Source: an uncultured Myxococcaceae bacterium (GTDB lineage: Bacteria; Myxococcota_A; Polyangia; Polyangiales; Ga0077539). From it: 64,000 nucleotides of DNA. The stretch is taken from NCBI GenBank assembly GCA_945952225.1, contig CAMFHP010000007.1, positions 1 through 64,000 on the forward strand, in the 5' to 3' direction. The position numbers and the translations under genes are program-made. The notes below the pieces were generated by a model, which had not been told where the DNA came from, did no database searches, and was given only the letters and a program-made list of their open reading frames with translations. Of the stretch, positions 38,458 through 45,725 are shown piece by piece (the stretch's first letter is position 1; each line of letters starts with the position of its first letter).

Positions 38458-39363
38458 TCAAGAGAGCTGCTCCCCGATGGCGCGCGCGACCGGCGGGCAC
38501 ACAGCGTTGCCGAGCTCCTTGATGCGATCGGCCTTCGTACCCGCGAGCTGGTAGCCCTCGGGAAAGCCCATGAGCCGCACCTGCTCGTCGACGGTGAGCA
38601 TGCGCATGCGATCGCCTCGAACGAGCGCCCAGCGGGCCTTTGTGGTGAGCGTTCCACAGGGAGCGTCGAGCGATCTGCCAGTGAGTCCTGAGCCGCGGCT
38701 GTAGTAGGGCACCAGCACGTCGGAGCCGTGGCGCGCCTGTGCGCGCGCCACGCGGGCCAGCGTCTTGAGCGAGCGCTTCGGCGTGCGCACGGGCGACCAC
38801 GCGCCGCCGTCGAGGTCGAGCGCCGAGCGCGCCCAGACGTGAGGCGCCTTCGCGAAGTGAAGCCCTGGAGCGCGACCGAGGCGGGCGACGATGAAGAGGC
38901 GCGTGCGGTGCTGCGCGACGCCGAAGTCTGCCGCGTCGAGGAGGTGCTCCTCGATCTGGTAGCCCATCGACTCGAGGGCGCCGCGCCAGAACGGGAAGCG
39001 CTCCCAACGTCGGAACGCCGGGACGTTCTCGACGACGAGCCACCTCGGTCGTGTGACCTCGACGGTGTCGACCACGCACCACGCCGTGGCGCGCGAGAGG
39101 TCGCGGTGCGGCTGCGCGCGGTTGCCTCTCGCGGGGCTGAAGGTGATGCACTCGGGCGACGCGGTCTGGACCTCGTGCTCGGGCAGGTCGCGCGGGTCGA
39201 GCGTGGCGGCGTCCTGGCAGACGTGGTGCGCCTCGGGGTGGTTGAGCGCGTGCGCATCGACTGCGAGGCGCCAGTGGTTGACGGCGCAGACGAGGCGGTG
39301 CCCCGCCTGCGACATGCCCGTCGAGGTGCCGCCCGCACCGCTAAAGAGGTCGACGACGCGCAT
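38458..39363 (-). CDS. DNA (cytosine-5) methyltransferase
   Basis: A 301-aa C5 methyltransferase. Motif I is VVDLFSGAGGTSTGM, motif IV reads ASPECITFSPARG (catalytic Cys near residue 71, SPEC in place of the usual PPC), motif VI WLVVENVPAF near 107, motif VIII HRTRLFIVA and motif X ELGNAVCPPVA. No restriction partner is adjacent, so an orphan phage enzyme that protects phage DNA from host restriction is likely. The target recognition region lies between about 185 and 245. Part of the leftward operon. Confidence 0.88.
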   Translation of the reverse strand: MRVVDLFSGAGGTSTGMSQAGHRLVCAVNHWRLAVDAHALNHPEAHHVCQDAATLDPRDLPEHEVQTASPECITFSPARGNRAQPHRDLSRATAWCVVDTVEVTRPRWLVVENVPAFRRWERFPFWRGALESMGYQIEEHLLDAADFGVAQHRTRLFIVARLGRAPGLHFAKAPHVWARSALDLDGGAWSPVRTPKRSLKTLARVARAQARHGSDVLVPYYSRGSGLTGRSLDAPCGTLTTKARWALVRGDRMRMLTVDEQVRLMGFPEGYQLAGTKADRIKELGNAVCPPVARAIGEQLS

Positions 39364-39512
39364 CACGCGCCTCCTCCGCTCGAAGCCGCGGGGCTCGCGC
39401 CTCCGCATGTGTCACACGTTCTCATCGTCGCATCCTCTCGGTCTTGGGTTCCGTCGCACGGGAGGACCGCGGACGTGGGAGGAGCACCCCTGCAGCCCCA
39501 CGCCCGCGGCCC

Positions 39513-39704
39513 TCACGAGCGACGCAGCCTCCTGCGCGCGCTCACGCGGAGCGCCCGCGCGAGCCCGATGGCGTGCTCGAGGCACGCGCTCCTCCCATCG
39601 CCCGCGGTGAGCACCGAGGGCTGACCGCACCAGTCACACGGCGCGCTCGGGCGCTCGTGCGCCGCCCGCCATCGCGCGCGGAGTCGCTCGTGCGCCGCGC
39701 TCAT
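39513..39704 (-). CDS. Small zinc-binding phage protein, 63 aa
   Basis: Starts MSAAHERLRARWRAAHERPS, then PCDWCGQPS and a SACLEH pair, a plausible C-x2-C...C-x2-H zinc knuckle, and a basic C-terminus. The ATG overlaps the stop of the upstream gene (ATGA). Role unknown; such short proteins are common in phage early operons. Confidence 0.6.
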   Translation of the reverse strand: MSAAHERLRARWRAAHERPSAPCDWCGQPSVLTAGDGRSACLEHAIGLARALRVSARRRLRRS

Positions 39705-40180
39705 CGCATCCCCTCGCCTGCGATGCGGAAGGTCTCCGCCGCGTCGAAGAGCGCCTCGCGAAGCCGATCGTGCGCGACGCTCGCGGCGAGTCCGACGGTC
39801 GCGCGCTCGAGCGCCTCGAAGGCCTGCGCCTCGGGGAGCGCGAGCAGCGCCGCGGCGAGCGTCTGCGCGGCGTCGGGCGTCTCGCCGAACGGATTTCTCG
39901 AGGCGATGGCGAGCGCCTGCGCGGCGGCGTCGCGCGTGGGATGACCGACGACGGAGATGCGCGCTCCGCTCGGGCCGAGTGCCTCGGCGAGCCACCCGTC
40001 GGCCTCGTAGCGCACGCGCAGGGTCACGGCCTCGACGGGGCAGCGCCAGGCCTCGGCCACGCGCTGGCCCACGGCGAGCACCTCGTCGAAGGTCTCGAGG
40101 CCACGCTCGGCGCTCACGGCTCCCTCCGCCGCGTCTCTCGATGCGTCGCGGGGCTCATACGGGCATGGCCTTTCGAGCAT
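39701..40180 (-). CDS. Hypothetical phage protein, 159 aa
   Basis: Acidic, Ala/Glu-rich, mainly helical protein; the middle (VEAVTLRVRYEADGWLAEAL) looks like one beta hairpin. No motif recognised. It overlaps the upstream gene by 26 bases and the downstream gene by four, so it is translated as part of the leftward operon. Confidence 0.6.
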   Translation of the reverse strand: MLERPCPYEPRDASRDAAEGAVSAERGLETFDEVLAVGQRVAEAWRCPVEAVTLRVRYEADGWLAEALGPSGARISVVGHPTRDAAAQALAIASRNPFGETPDAAQTLAAALLALPEAQAFEALERATVGLAASVAHDRLREALFDAAETFRIAGEGMR

Positions 40181-40397
40181 GAGCGCCGCGCGGAACGAGC
40201 GTCACGAACCAGCCCGGCGCCTTGCCTCCACGGTGCTCTGGGCAGAGGGCCTTACAGACCCCCGCGGCGTCTTCGTCGACGCGCCAGCTGAGGGCGACGA
40301 GGGCGCGCAGCGCAGCACGCTCGTGGCAGGGCTCGGAGGTCGTGCGGCACACGTCGCACGCGACGAGGTAGACCGTTCGCAGCGCGCGGATCAGCAT
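40155..40397 (-). CDS. Hypothetical small Cys-rich phage protein, 80 aa
   Basis: Contains YLVACDVCRTTSEPC and VCKALCPEH, five or six cysteines with a final C-P-E-H as in small zinc-ribbon proteins. The start (ATGCTGA) overlaps the stop of the upstream methyltransferase by seven bases. Function unknown. Confidence 0.6.
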   Translation of the reverse strand: MLIRALRTVYLVACDVCRTTSEPCHERAALRALVALSWRVDEDAAGVCKALCPEHRGGKAPGWFVTLVPRGAHARKAMPV

Positions 40398-41149
40398 CGC
40401 CCGACCTCACGCAGCGCGACGATCACCGCGGGCCCCTCGACGCCGATCGCTTCGCTTTCGAGGGGCTCGACAGCGGCGCCGAGCGCGTCGAGCTCGTCGC
40501 GGAGCTTCGGCGCGCAGCGAGCCTCACCTCGCGCGGCCTCGGCGGAGACCACGGCCACCACGGAGCCGCAGTAGCGCACGAGCTCGAGCGCGTGAGCGAG
40601 GTGCGCCGCGTCGGCGCCGCGCAAGCCCCAGGTGCGCCACGGAGGACAGGTCACCACCGCGCCGAACACGCCGAGGTCGCGCGGCTGCATGGTGAGCACA
40701 TCGCCCTCGATGACCGTCGCCTCGGGAAAGCGCGACCGCAGCCGCTCGACGCGCCACGGGTCGAGCTCGACGGCGGTCACGCGAGCGCCCGCGCGGAGGA
40801 GCTCCTCGACGATCGCCCCCTCACCCGCGGCCGGTGCGAGCGCGCGATCACCACGACGCACGCGCGCCCTGGCGACGAGCGCACGCGCGAGCGAGGGAGG
40901 CGTCGCGAACCACCCGAGGTCGCGCTGCGCGTCGAGCCCTTCGAGCACACGCGCGAGGCCTTCGCTCGGATCGCGTTCGAAGACGTGCGCCTGCGCGCTC
41001 GAGCACCAGCGCCCTCCGAGGTCGCGCAGCACCCGATCGGTGCGCTCATAGAGCGAGCGCGGGAGCTGGCGCGGCGGCAGCACCACCCTCGCCCCCTCGA
41101 CGCGCGACGCGCGCAGCGTCGCGAGCACCTCGGCGTCGATCGGGCTCAT
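40391..41149 (-). CDS. SAM-dependent methyltransferase (probable DNA adenine type)
   Basis: A 252-aa protein. The SAM-binding part has GWFATPPSLARALVARARV and GDRALAPAAGEGAIVEELLRAG with AVELDPWRVERLRSRFP, an arrangement seen in type I-like N6-adenine methylases. The catalytic tetrad position reads VVTCPPWRTWG (CPPW in place of NPPY/DPPY). The N-terminal 80 residues resemble the small domain often found before phage methylases. Probably modifies phage DNA. ATGA overlap with the upstream 114-aa gene. Confidence 0.75.
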   Translation of the reverse strand: MSPIDAEVLATLRASRVEGARVVLPPRQLPRSLYERTDRVLRDLGGRWCSSAQAHVFERDPSEGLARVLEGLDAQRDLGWFATPPSLARALVARARVRRGDRALAPAAGEGAIVEELLRAGARVTAVELDPWRVERLRSRFPEATVIEGDVLTMQPRDLGVFGAVVTCPPWRTWGLRGADAAHLAHALELVRYCGSVVAVVSAEAARGEARCAPKLRDELDALGAAVEPLESEAIGVEGPAVIVALREVGRC

Positions 41150-41490
41150 GACGCCACCCGCTCGCGTCGAGCGTCTTCGAGACAGAGCACGCACGCGCTC
41201 CGCCCCTCGACGGCGGCGACGACACACGCGGCGCAGCCGCTCTGAAGGAGCCACGCCTGTTGCCCGCGCAGCACGCTGGCATCGTCGCCGCGGCCCCATG
41301 CGCTCACCAGCGCAGACACGGCGCGACGGGTCGCGGCCTCGAAGCTCGAGCGAGCGACGTCGGCGAGCACGGCGTCGACGGCCTTGCGACACCCCGCGGC
41401 CACGAGAAGCGCGGCGCTGTGACAGCCGCCTTCGACGAGGTCGGCGCGGAGCTCATCGACCGCTTGCGCGGCGCAGGTCGGAGCGCGCAT
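41146..41490 (-). CDS. Hypothetical phage protein with Cys pairs, 114 aa
   Basis: Helical Ala-rich protein with C-terminal GCAACVVAAVEGRSACVLCLED (two C-x2-C pairs), a likely zinc site. Overlaps its neighbours on both sides by four bases. No family recognised. Confidence 0.6.
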   Translation of the reverse strand: MRAPTCAAQAVDELRADLVEGGCHSAALLVAAGCRKAVDAVLADVARSSFEAATRRAVSALVSAWGRGDDASVLRGQQAWLLQSGCAACVVAAVEGRSACVLCLEDARRERVAS

Positions 41491-41999
41491 CACGCCGCCC
41501 TCCCCGCGTCGAGCGCTTCGGTGTCGTAGGTGATCGGCGCGGGCAGAATCATCCCTGCGCTCACGGCGCGAGGGCGACGGCGACGCGAGGGCGGGAGCAT
41601 CACCCCGCGGCGGTACGAATCGGAGCGCTCCGCCACGCCGCGAGGCGCGCCGAACGCGATGAGCTTGTAAGGGTCGGGGTCGAAGGCGTGCGCGGCGTCG
41701 CAGTGTGAGAGCGAGTCGTCGGCCTCGGCGCTCTCGGTGATGAGCGAGCCCTCGGCCTCGACGGCGCGATCGAGCTGGAGCTGACACCCGTCACAAACGC
41801 GCTCGGGGTCGATGGCGACGTCGATCACCGTCACGCCGCAGAGAGGGCACGCGGCGAGCGTGCCGAGACGCAGCGCGAGGGCCGTGCGACCGACGAGGTC
41901 GACGATGGCGACCAGCGCCAGAACGGGACGCGGCGAGGGAGACGGCGCCGACGTAGGGCGCAACGGAACGAAAAGGAGAGCGGGTCGAAGGGTGCGCAT
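41490..41999 (-). CDS. First gene of the leftward operon, zinc-ribbon protein of 169 aa
   Basis: The N-terminal 40 residues are hydrophobic, possibly one membrane segment (PVLALVAIVDLVGRTALAL). CPLCGVTVIDVAIDPERVCD followed by GC makes a C-x2-C...C-x2-C zinc ribbon near 50-72. The rest is acidic then basic with no known motif. It is the promoter-proximal gene: a -35/-10 pair sits at 42045-42073, giving an untranslated leader of about 38 bases. Confidence 0.6.
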   Translation of the reverse strand: MRTLRPALLFVPLRPTSAPSPSPRPVLALVAIVDLVGRTALALRLGTLAACPLCGVTVIDVAIDPERVCDGCQLQLDRAVEAEGSLITESAEADDSLSHCDAAHAFDPDPYKLIAFGAPRGVAERSDSYRRGVMLPPSRRRRPRAVSAGMILPAPITYDTEALDAGRAA

Positions 42000-42044
42000 T
42001 GGGGGTGCTCCGTCGCGACCGTCTCATTCGGTAGCGACAGGCAG

Positions 42045-42073
42045 AATATAATGCATATCACCCCATGACGCAA
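42045..42073 (-). promoter_or_regulatory. Leftward early promoter
   Basis: On the minus strand TTGCGT (42073-42068) and TATATT (42050-42045) are separated by exactly 17 bases, close to the sigma-70 consensus. Start of transcription would be near 42037. It drives the zinc-ribbon-to-integrase operon. Confidence 0.65.
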
Positions 42074-42082
42074 GCGTGATTC

Positions 42083-42129
42083 GAATAGAAATCGCCTCGA
42101 AACCTATTCATTCACTCATCAACGAATAG
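42083..42129. promoter_or_regulatory. Three CTATTC/GAATAG operator half-sites
   Basis: GAATAG at 42083-42088, CTATTC at 42104-42109 and GAATAG at 42124-42129 sit upstream of the leftward -35 with 15- and 14-base gaps. A related sequence with CTAT...ATAG ends is found between the repressor and Cro-like genes near 43330-43347. Probable binding sites for one of the two phage regulators. Confidence 0.5.
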
Positions 42130-42138
42130 CCTCCTTGG

Positions 42139-42164
42139 GTACGGGCGGCGCCAGCCGCCCGTAC
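42139..42164. terminator. Strong GC hairpin, possible terminator of the repressor transcript
   Basis: GTACGGGCGGC-GCCA-GCCGCCCGTAC, an 11-bp perfect stem with a 4-base loop. No U-run follows, so intrinsic termination is uncertain. Confidence 0.4.
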
Positions 42165-42192
42165 TGCCTCGAGCTCGGGACGTCGCCAGCGT

Positions 42193-42213
42193 CGGGCGGC
42201 CCGAAGCCGCCCG
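42193..42213. repeat. Second GC hairpin with related stem
   Basis: CGGGCGGC-CCGAA-GCCGCCCG, an 8-bp stem with a 5-base loop. It shares the GGGCGGC/GCCGCCC core with the neighbouring hairpin, suggesting a duplicated structural element. Confidence 0.45.
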
Positions 42214-42547
42214 CACGTCTCGTCTCGCTCGAGAGCGAGCAGCACGCCGAGCAGTGAGCCTCGCGAGTGTTCACCGAGGTCTGCGAGCGAGCCCCATAGC
42301 CTTGAGAGCCCGAGCCCCCCGCGGAGCGCCTCTCGAACCGTCGCCCGCGCGAAGCACGGACCGACGCGCGCAGCACAGCGCCACCGAGGGCGAAGCGCGC
42401 GCGGAGCCACGCGCAGCCGCACCGCGGCGAGCATGGCGAGCACGCGCGAGGCCGACGTGGTGCGGAGCGAGCACGTCGGTAGATTGGAACGGGTGACGTG
42501 CGAAGCGCCGTGTGAGCGCGCCAGGCGAGAGACCTGGGAGAGCGGGT

Positions 42548-43309
42548 TCAGCCGGTCTTGGTGACGTTCGAGCGAGTCTCGCTCTCGCCGCGCTCGAAGA
42601 GGTCTTGCGGCACTTCGAATCGAGCGCGAACGCCGCTCTTGAGTTCGTTCGGAGCGGGAGCCTCGTCGGCCTCGCTCTCGGAATCGTCGACGGACCGCTC
42701 GTGAGCTTGAGTCACGCGAGGCTCGACGACGCCTCGGCCACGCGCCTCGAAGCTCTCCCTCACGCCGCGCTGCGCCCGAGCGCGTGAGGCCTCGTGGAGC
42801 GAGAGCACCGGCCGTCCCCAGCCGTGATCCGCGTAGAAGCAGGCCAGTTCGTAGATGTCGACGACGGTGGGCGCGACGGTGAGCGCAGGCGCCGTGTTGG
42901 CGAGCGCGCTCCAAGCCCACTCGGGGATCGCACGGTTGCGCTCCGCAGCCCGGCTCTGCGCGCCGGAGAGCAGGAAGCGCCAGTCGTCGAGCTCGCGCAA
43001 CCGCGGGTGCTCTCGCTCGTCGATCACGGGGCGACGCTCAGGCAGCGGCTCCTCGTCACCTGAGCTCATTCGCGGCGAGCCCTCGGTCTCGCCCACGAGA
43101 TCGCTGACGCTGCGCCCGGTGTAGCGCGCCATGCCGAAGAGCACCTTCTCGGTCACGCGCTCTCCGCGCGCGAGGATCTGGGAGATCCGCGGCTGCTTGA
43201 CGCCGATGGCCTCGGCCACCGCCGCCTGACTGCCAAGCCGCTCCACAAGCTCTCGGAGCGCCGCCTTGAGCCTCGCCTGTCGCTGCTCGTCGTCGTGATC
43301 GAAGGTCAT
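42548..43309 (-). CDS. Phage repressor-type HTH regulator
   Basis: A 253-aa protein starting MTFDHDDEQRQARLKAALRE. The XRE/Cro-type helix-turn-helix is QAAVAEAIGVKQPRISQILA (residues about 22-41). The centre has a small domain of unknown type (WAWSALANTAPALTVAPTVV) and the C-terminus is acidic/basic. It is divergent from the Cro-like gene, the usual layout for a lysogeny switch, and is the best candidate for the lysogenic repressor. No peptidase catalytic dyad (LexA type) was seen, so RecA-induced self-cleavage is not evident. Alternative starts at 43321 and 43351. Confidence 0.75.
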   Translation of the reverse strand: MTFDHDDEQRQARLKAALRELVERLGSQAAVAEAIGVKQPRISQILARGERVTEKVLFGMARYTGRSVSDLVGETEGSPRMSSGDEEPLPERRPVIDEREHPRLRELDDWRFLLSGAQSRAAERNRAIPEWAWSALANTAPALTVAPTVVDIYELACFYADHGWGRPVLSLHEASRARAQRGVRESFEARGRGVVEPRVTQAHERSVDDSESEADEAPAPNELKSGVRARFEVPQDLFERGESETRSNVTKTG

Positions 43310-43396
43310 AAGTCGGATCATAGTCACACCTATATTAGAATCAATAGCCACGGCCGAGCTTGCGTCGTTTCTTTCGTAGAATTATCAATCCGAATA
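43310..43396. promoter_or_regulatory. Divergent lysogeny-switch region
   Basis: An 87-base AT-richer region between repressor and Cro-like genes. Rightward: TTGCGT then 17 bases then TATCAA (43383-43388), placing the transcript start next to the ATG at 43397, with no ribosome binding site, so the mRNA may be leaderless. Leftward: TAATAT at 43337-43332 close to the repressor start. CTATATTAGAATCAATAG has CTAT/ATAG ends like the operator sites near 42.1 kb. Confidence 0.5.
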
Positions 43397-43747
43397 ATGA
43401 ACTACTCCGAAGCGATGAATCTGCTCCGTGCGTGGCGAGCGTCCGCGAAGGTCTCCCAAGCGAAGCTGGCCGAGATCTTCGGGATCAAACAGCCCGCGGT
43501 CGCCATCTGGGAGACGCGCGGCCGCCCCCAGCTTGCCAACGCGCTCGCGCTGCAGGCGCTCACCCACGGCGCGGTCCCCGCCACGGCGTGGGGCTACTCC
43601 GAGGAGCGAATCGCGCAGGTGCTCAGCGCGGCCTCGACCTCCGTCGCTCCGACTCCGCACGCCGGAACGGAGGCCCATTCGCCCGCTGACTCCATGGCGG
43701 TTCAGGTCTCGCTGCCCTCGAACGATCGCGTCGAGAGCGAGCTGTGA
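43397..43747 (+). CDS. Cro-like HTH protein
   Basis: A 116-aa protein. MNYSEAMNLLRAWRASAKVS leads into QAKLAEIFGIKQPAVAIWET, a clear XRE-type helix-turn-helix; the remainder is a short, flexible tail. It is first in the rightward operon and divergent from the repressor. The transcript may be leaderless. The next gene begins with GTG overlapping its TGA. Confidence 0.78.
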   Translation: MNYSEAMNLLRAWRASAKVSQAKLAEIFGIKQPAVAIWETRGRPQLANALALQALTHGAVPATAWGYSEERIAQVLSAASTSVAPTPHAGTEAHSPADSMAVQVSLPSNDRVESEL

Positions 43748-44337
43748 GCGCTCATCGACCGACGAATGCTGCCGTCTCGCGCGAGGAGCACTGGCTCGTA
43801 CCGCCCTCGCTCGACGCCCGCACCTGGCTCGCGCCGCAGCATCGCGGTCGGCCCGCCCCTGAACATCGCGACACGCCCGAGCGGTGTGCCCGCTGTGTAT
43901 CGATCCTGATCGAATCCCAACACGCCCCGTCTCGCGGACGCCCGACGAGAGCTCGCCACGAGCTCGGCTCTCGATCGAACGCGATCGACGTCGACGCTCT
44001 CTCACTGCGCGAGCTGATCCTGCTCGCGGCGCGTGACGTCGCGCGCAGCGGCCACCATACGACGACGGCTCGCATCGCCGTCCGCGCGTGGCAGCTCGCG
44101 CCGAAGCGCATCGGTCTCGCGGGCTTCGAGGCGTCGCACCCGGATTCGAATCGCGTGCTCGCGAAGCTCTCGGGTCGCGAAGGCCTCTGCGCGATCGGTT
44201 GGCTGCGTCGCACCGCCCCCAACACGCTCCGCATCACGCGCAAGGGACACGCGAGACTGCGCGCGCTCGCTCACGCGGCGGAGCTTCGACGGCGAGGCCG
44301 AACGGGCGCAGACCAGATCGTCGCGGAGAAGCGATGA
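43744..44337 (+). CDS. Phage early protein, 197 aa, unknown
   Basis: Basic protein. The C-terminal half (DALSLRELILLAARDVARSG onward, with LAKLSGREGLCAIGWLRRTA and LRITRKGHARLRAL) looks like a winged-helix DNA-binding domain. The N-terminal 70 residues have CARCVS but no clear fold. GTGA and ATGA overlaps join it to neighbours. It may assist replication initiation or regulation. Confidence 0.6.
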   Translation: MSAHRPTNAAVSREEHWLVPPSLDARTWLAPQHRGRPAPEHRDTPERCARCVSILIESQHAPSRGRPTRARHELGSRSNAIDVDALSLRELILLAARDVARSGHHTTTARIAVRAWQLAPKRIGLAGFEASHPDSNRVLAKLSGREGLCAIGWLRRTAPNTLRITRKGHARLRALAHAAELRRRGRTGADQIVAEKR

Positions 44338-45725
44338 GCGCATCCGGCGCGACCCTCATCCCGAGCTCCATCGCGGTCGACCCGAGGGTCGCTGCGGTGT
44401 CGCTGGAGGCGCTCGGCGTGCTGCTCCGCCTCTACCTCGTCGCGGGCCAGTGCTCGCCTGACGGGGACCGCGTTCCGCTCCCGCACGGGGTGGCGTTCGC
44501 GGCGGCGGCGAGGCTCGTCGTGGGTGAGCAAGGGGTCGCGCCGATGGGCGAGCTCGTCGAGGCCGGACTCGTCGAGTACGACCGTGAAGGAGACGCGCTG
44601 CAGCTCGTGATCGTCGCGGAGCGTCCGCAGCGCCACCGCGAGGCGCTCGACTTCGACGACGTGCCGCGGGCAAGGCCCAAGGATCTCGCGCGCATCGACG
44701 AGCGCTCGGTCGCCAAGAAGCTGTCGGGGCTCTTCTCGAAGTACGGCCTCCGTGACGCCGACGCGCGACTGCGTTGGTTCGAGAGCGAGCGAGGGCGCCA
44801 CACCATCGAGCGCCTCGGACTGACGGCCGAGCAGGTGTTGACCTTCGCCCACTCTGCCGGGCGTCGAAGCGGACGAGTCAGAACCGAGCGTGACATGCGA
44901 TCCCCGGCGCCTGGCTCGTGGATCTCGCACTCTGGAGCGTCCTCCGCCGAAGCGCCGCGTGAGTCGGCGTGCGTGCCCTCCAACCACGCTCTCGATGTGG
45001 CGCCAACCTCCGCGCCAACCACCACGCCAACCACAGAGCCAACCTCGCCAACCCCGCCAACCTCGGCGCCAACCTCGCCGACCCGGTCTCTCTCGCGCGC
45101 GGTTTCTGAGAGCTCTGTTGCTTCGAACAACCAGAACCACAGAGCAGCAGCTGCTGCTGACGCACGAGAGCAGACGCGAAGCTCCAACCCGGCCAACTCC
45201 AACCCGGCCAACTCCCACTCGCCGGAGCCAGCGCTCGATGAGGTGAGCTCGTGCAGACCCGACCGCGCGGCATGCATCGCGGTGACGCGCGAGCTCTGCG
45301 AGCGGCTGCGCCCCAACGAGCTCATGACTGACGGCGGCAGCGACGTGCGCGAGGGGATCGGTCGTTGCGTGCTCATCGCCGCCGAGCGCGATGCGAGGCT
45401 CTCGTCCCCTGAGGGACTCGACGCGCTCGCCGACGCGATCCGCCACCCCGCGCGAACGTGGCCCAACTGGAACGTCGTCGCGAGGCGCCAGCGACGCGTC
45501 TCGCTCACGCTCCTCGCGGGCCAGGCCGACCCGTCGGGTGAGCGCCCTTACACCGTGCTCCACGAGGCCCTCGCCGCCGCAGCCGACGCCATCACGAAGC
45601 GCGAGCGCTCTCGAAGCGCGACCTCTTCTCAGAACTCCTCGACCTCACGCCCTGGTCCCGTCGCAAGCGCGGACTTCTTCCGCAACTGCGTCAACCCCTC
45701 ACAGAAAGCGATCAACGATGTTTGA
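44334..45725 (+). CDS. Replication-initiator-like protein (phage O type)
   Basis: A 463-aa protein directly before dnaB. The N-terminal 190 residues look like a winged-helix DNA-binding region (VDPRVAAVSLEALGVLLRLY, with LVEAGLVEYDREGDALQLV). A Pro/Thr/Ser linker (about 222-250) is encoded by the GCCAACC repeats. The C-terminal part (about 300-440) is helical and could load the helicase. The layout resembles lambda O: DNA binding, linker with origin repeats in the gene, helicase-contact domain. The end overlaps dnaB by eight bases. Family assignment is inference from position and layout. Confidence 0.6.
   Translation: MSASGATLIPSSIAVDPRVAAVSLEALGVLLRLYLVAGQCSPDGDRVPLPHGVAFAAAARLVVGEQGVAPMGELVEAGLVEYDREGDALQLVIVAERPQRHREALDFDDVPRARPKDLARIDERSVAKKLSGLFSKYGLRDADARLRWFESERGRHTIERLGLTAEQVLTFAHSAGRRSGRVRTERDMRSPAPGSWISHSGASSAEAPRESACVPSNHALDVAPTSAPTTTPTTEPTSPTPPTSAPTSPTRSLSRAVSESSVASNNQNHRAAAAADAREQTRSSNPANSNPANSHSPEPALDEVSSCRPDRAACIAVTRELCERLRPNELMTDGGSDVREGIGRCVLIAAERDARLSSPEGLDALADAIRHPARTWPNWNVVARRQRRVSLTLLAGQADPSGERPYTVLHEALAAAADAITKRERSRSATSSQNSSTSRPGPVASADFFRNCVNPSQKAINDV
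45002..45083 (+). repeat. Iteron-like direct repeats (candidate phage origin)
   Basis: Seven exact GCCAACC repeats start at 45002, 45014, 45026, 45038, 45047, 45056 and 45068, and an eighth with one change (GCCGACC) at 45077; spacing is 12 or 9 bases. Two further CCGGCCAACTCC-type units lie at about 45189-45218. They encode a Pro/Thr linker, so part of the pattern is coding, but position inside an initiator-like gene matches a lambda-type origin. Confidence 0.5.

Larger units (their letters stand above)
42000..42547. other. 548-base control region between leftward operon and repressor gene
   Basis: No supported gene. It holds the leftward promoter (42045-42073), three GAATAG/CTATTC sites (42083-42129), and two GC-rich hairpins (42139-42164 and 42193-42213). 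On the minus strand AAGGAGG precedes a three-codon open frame (ATG AGT GAA TGA). Frames from 42220 to 42547 are Arg/Ala-rich on both strands and look non-coding, but a small gene cannot be excluded. Confidence 0.55.
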
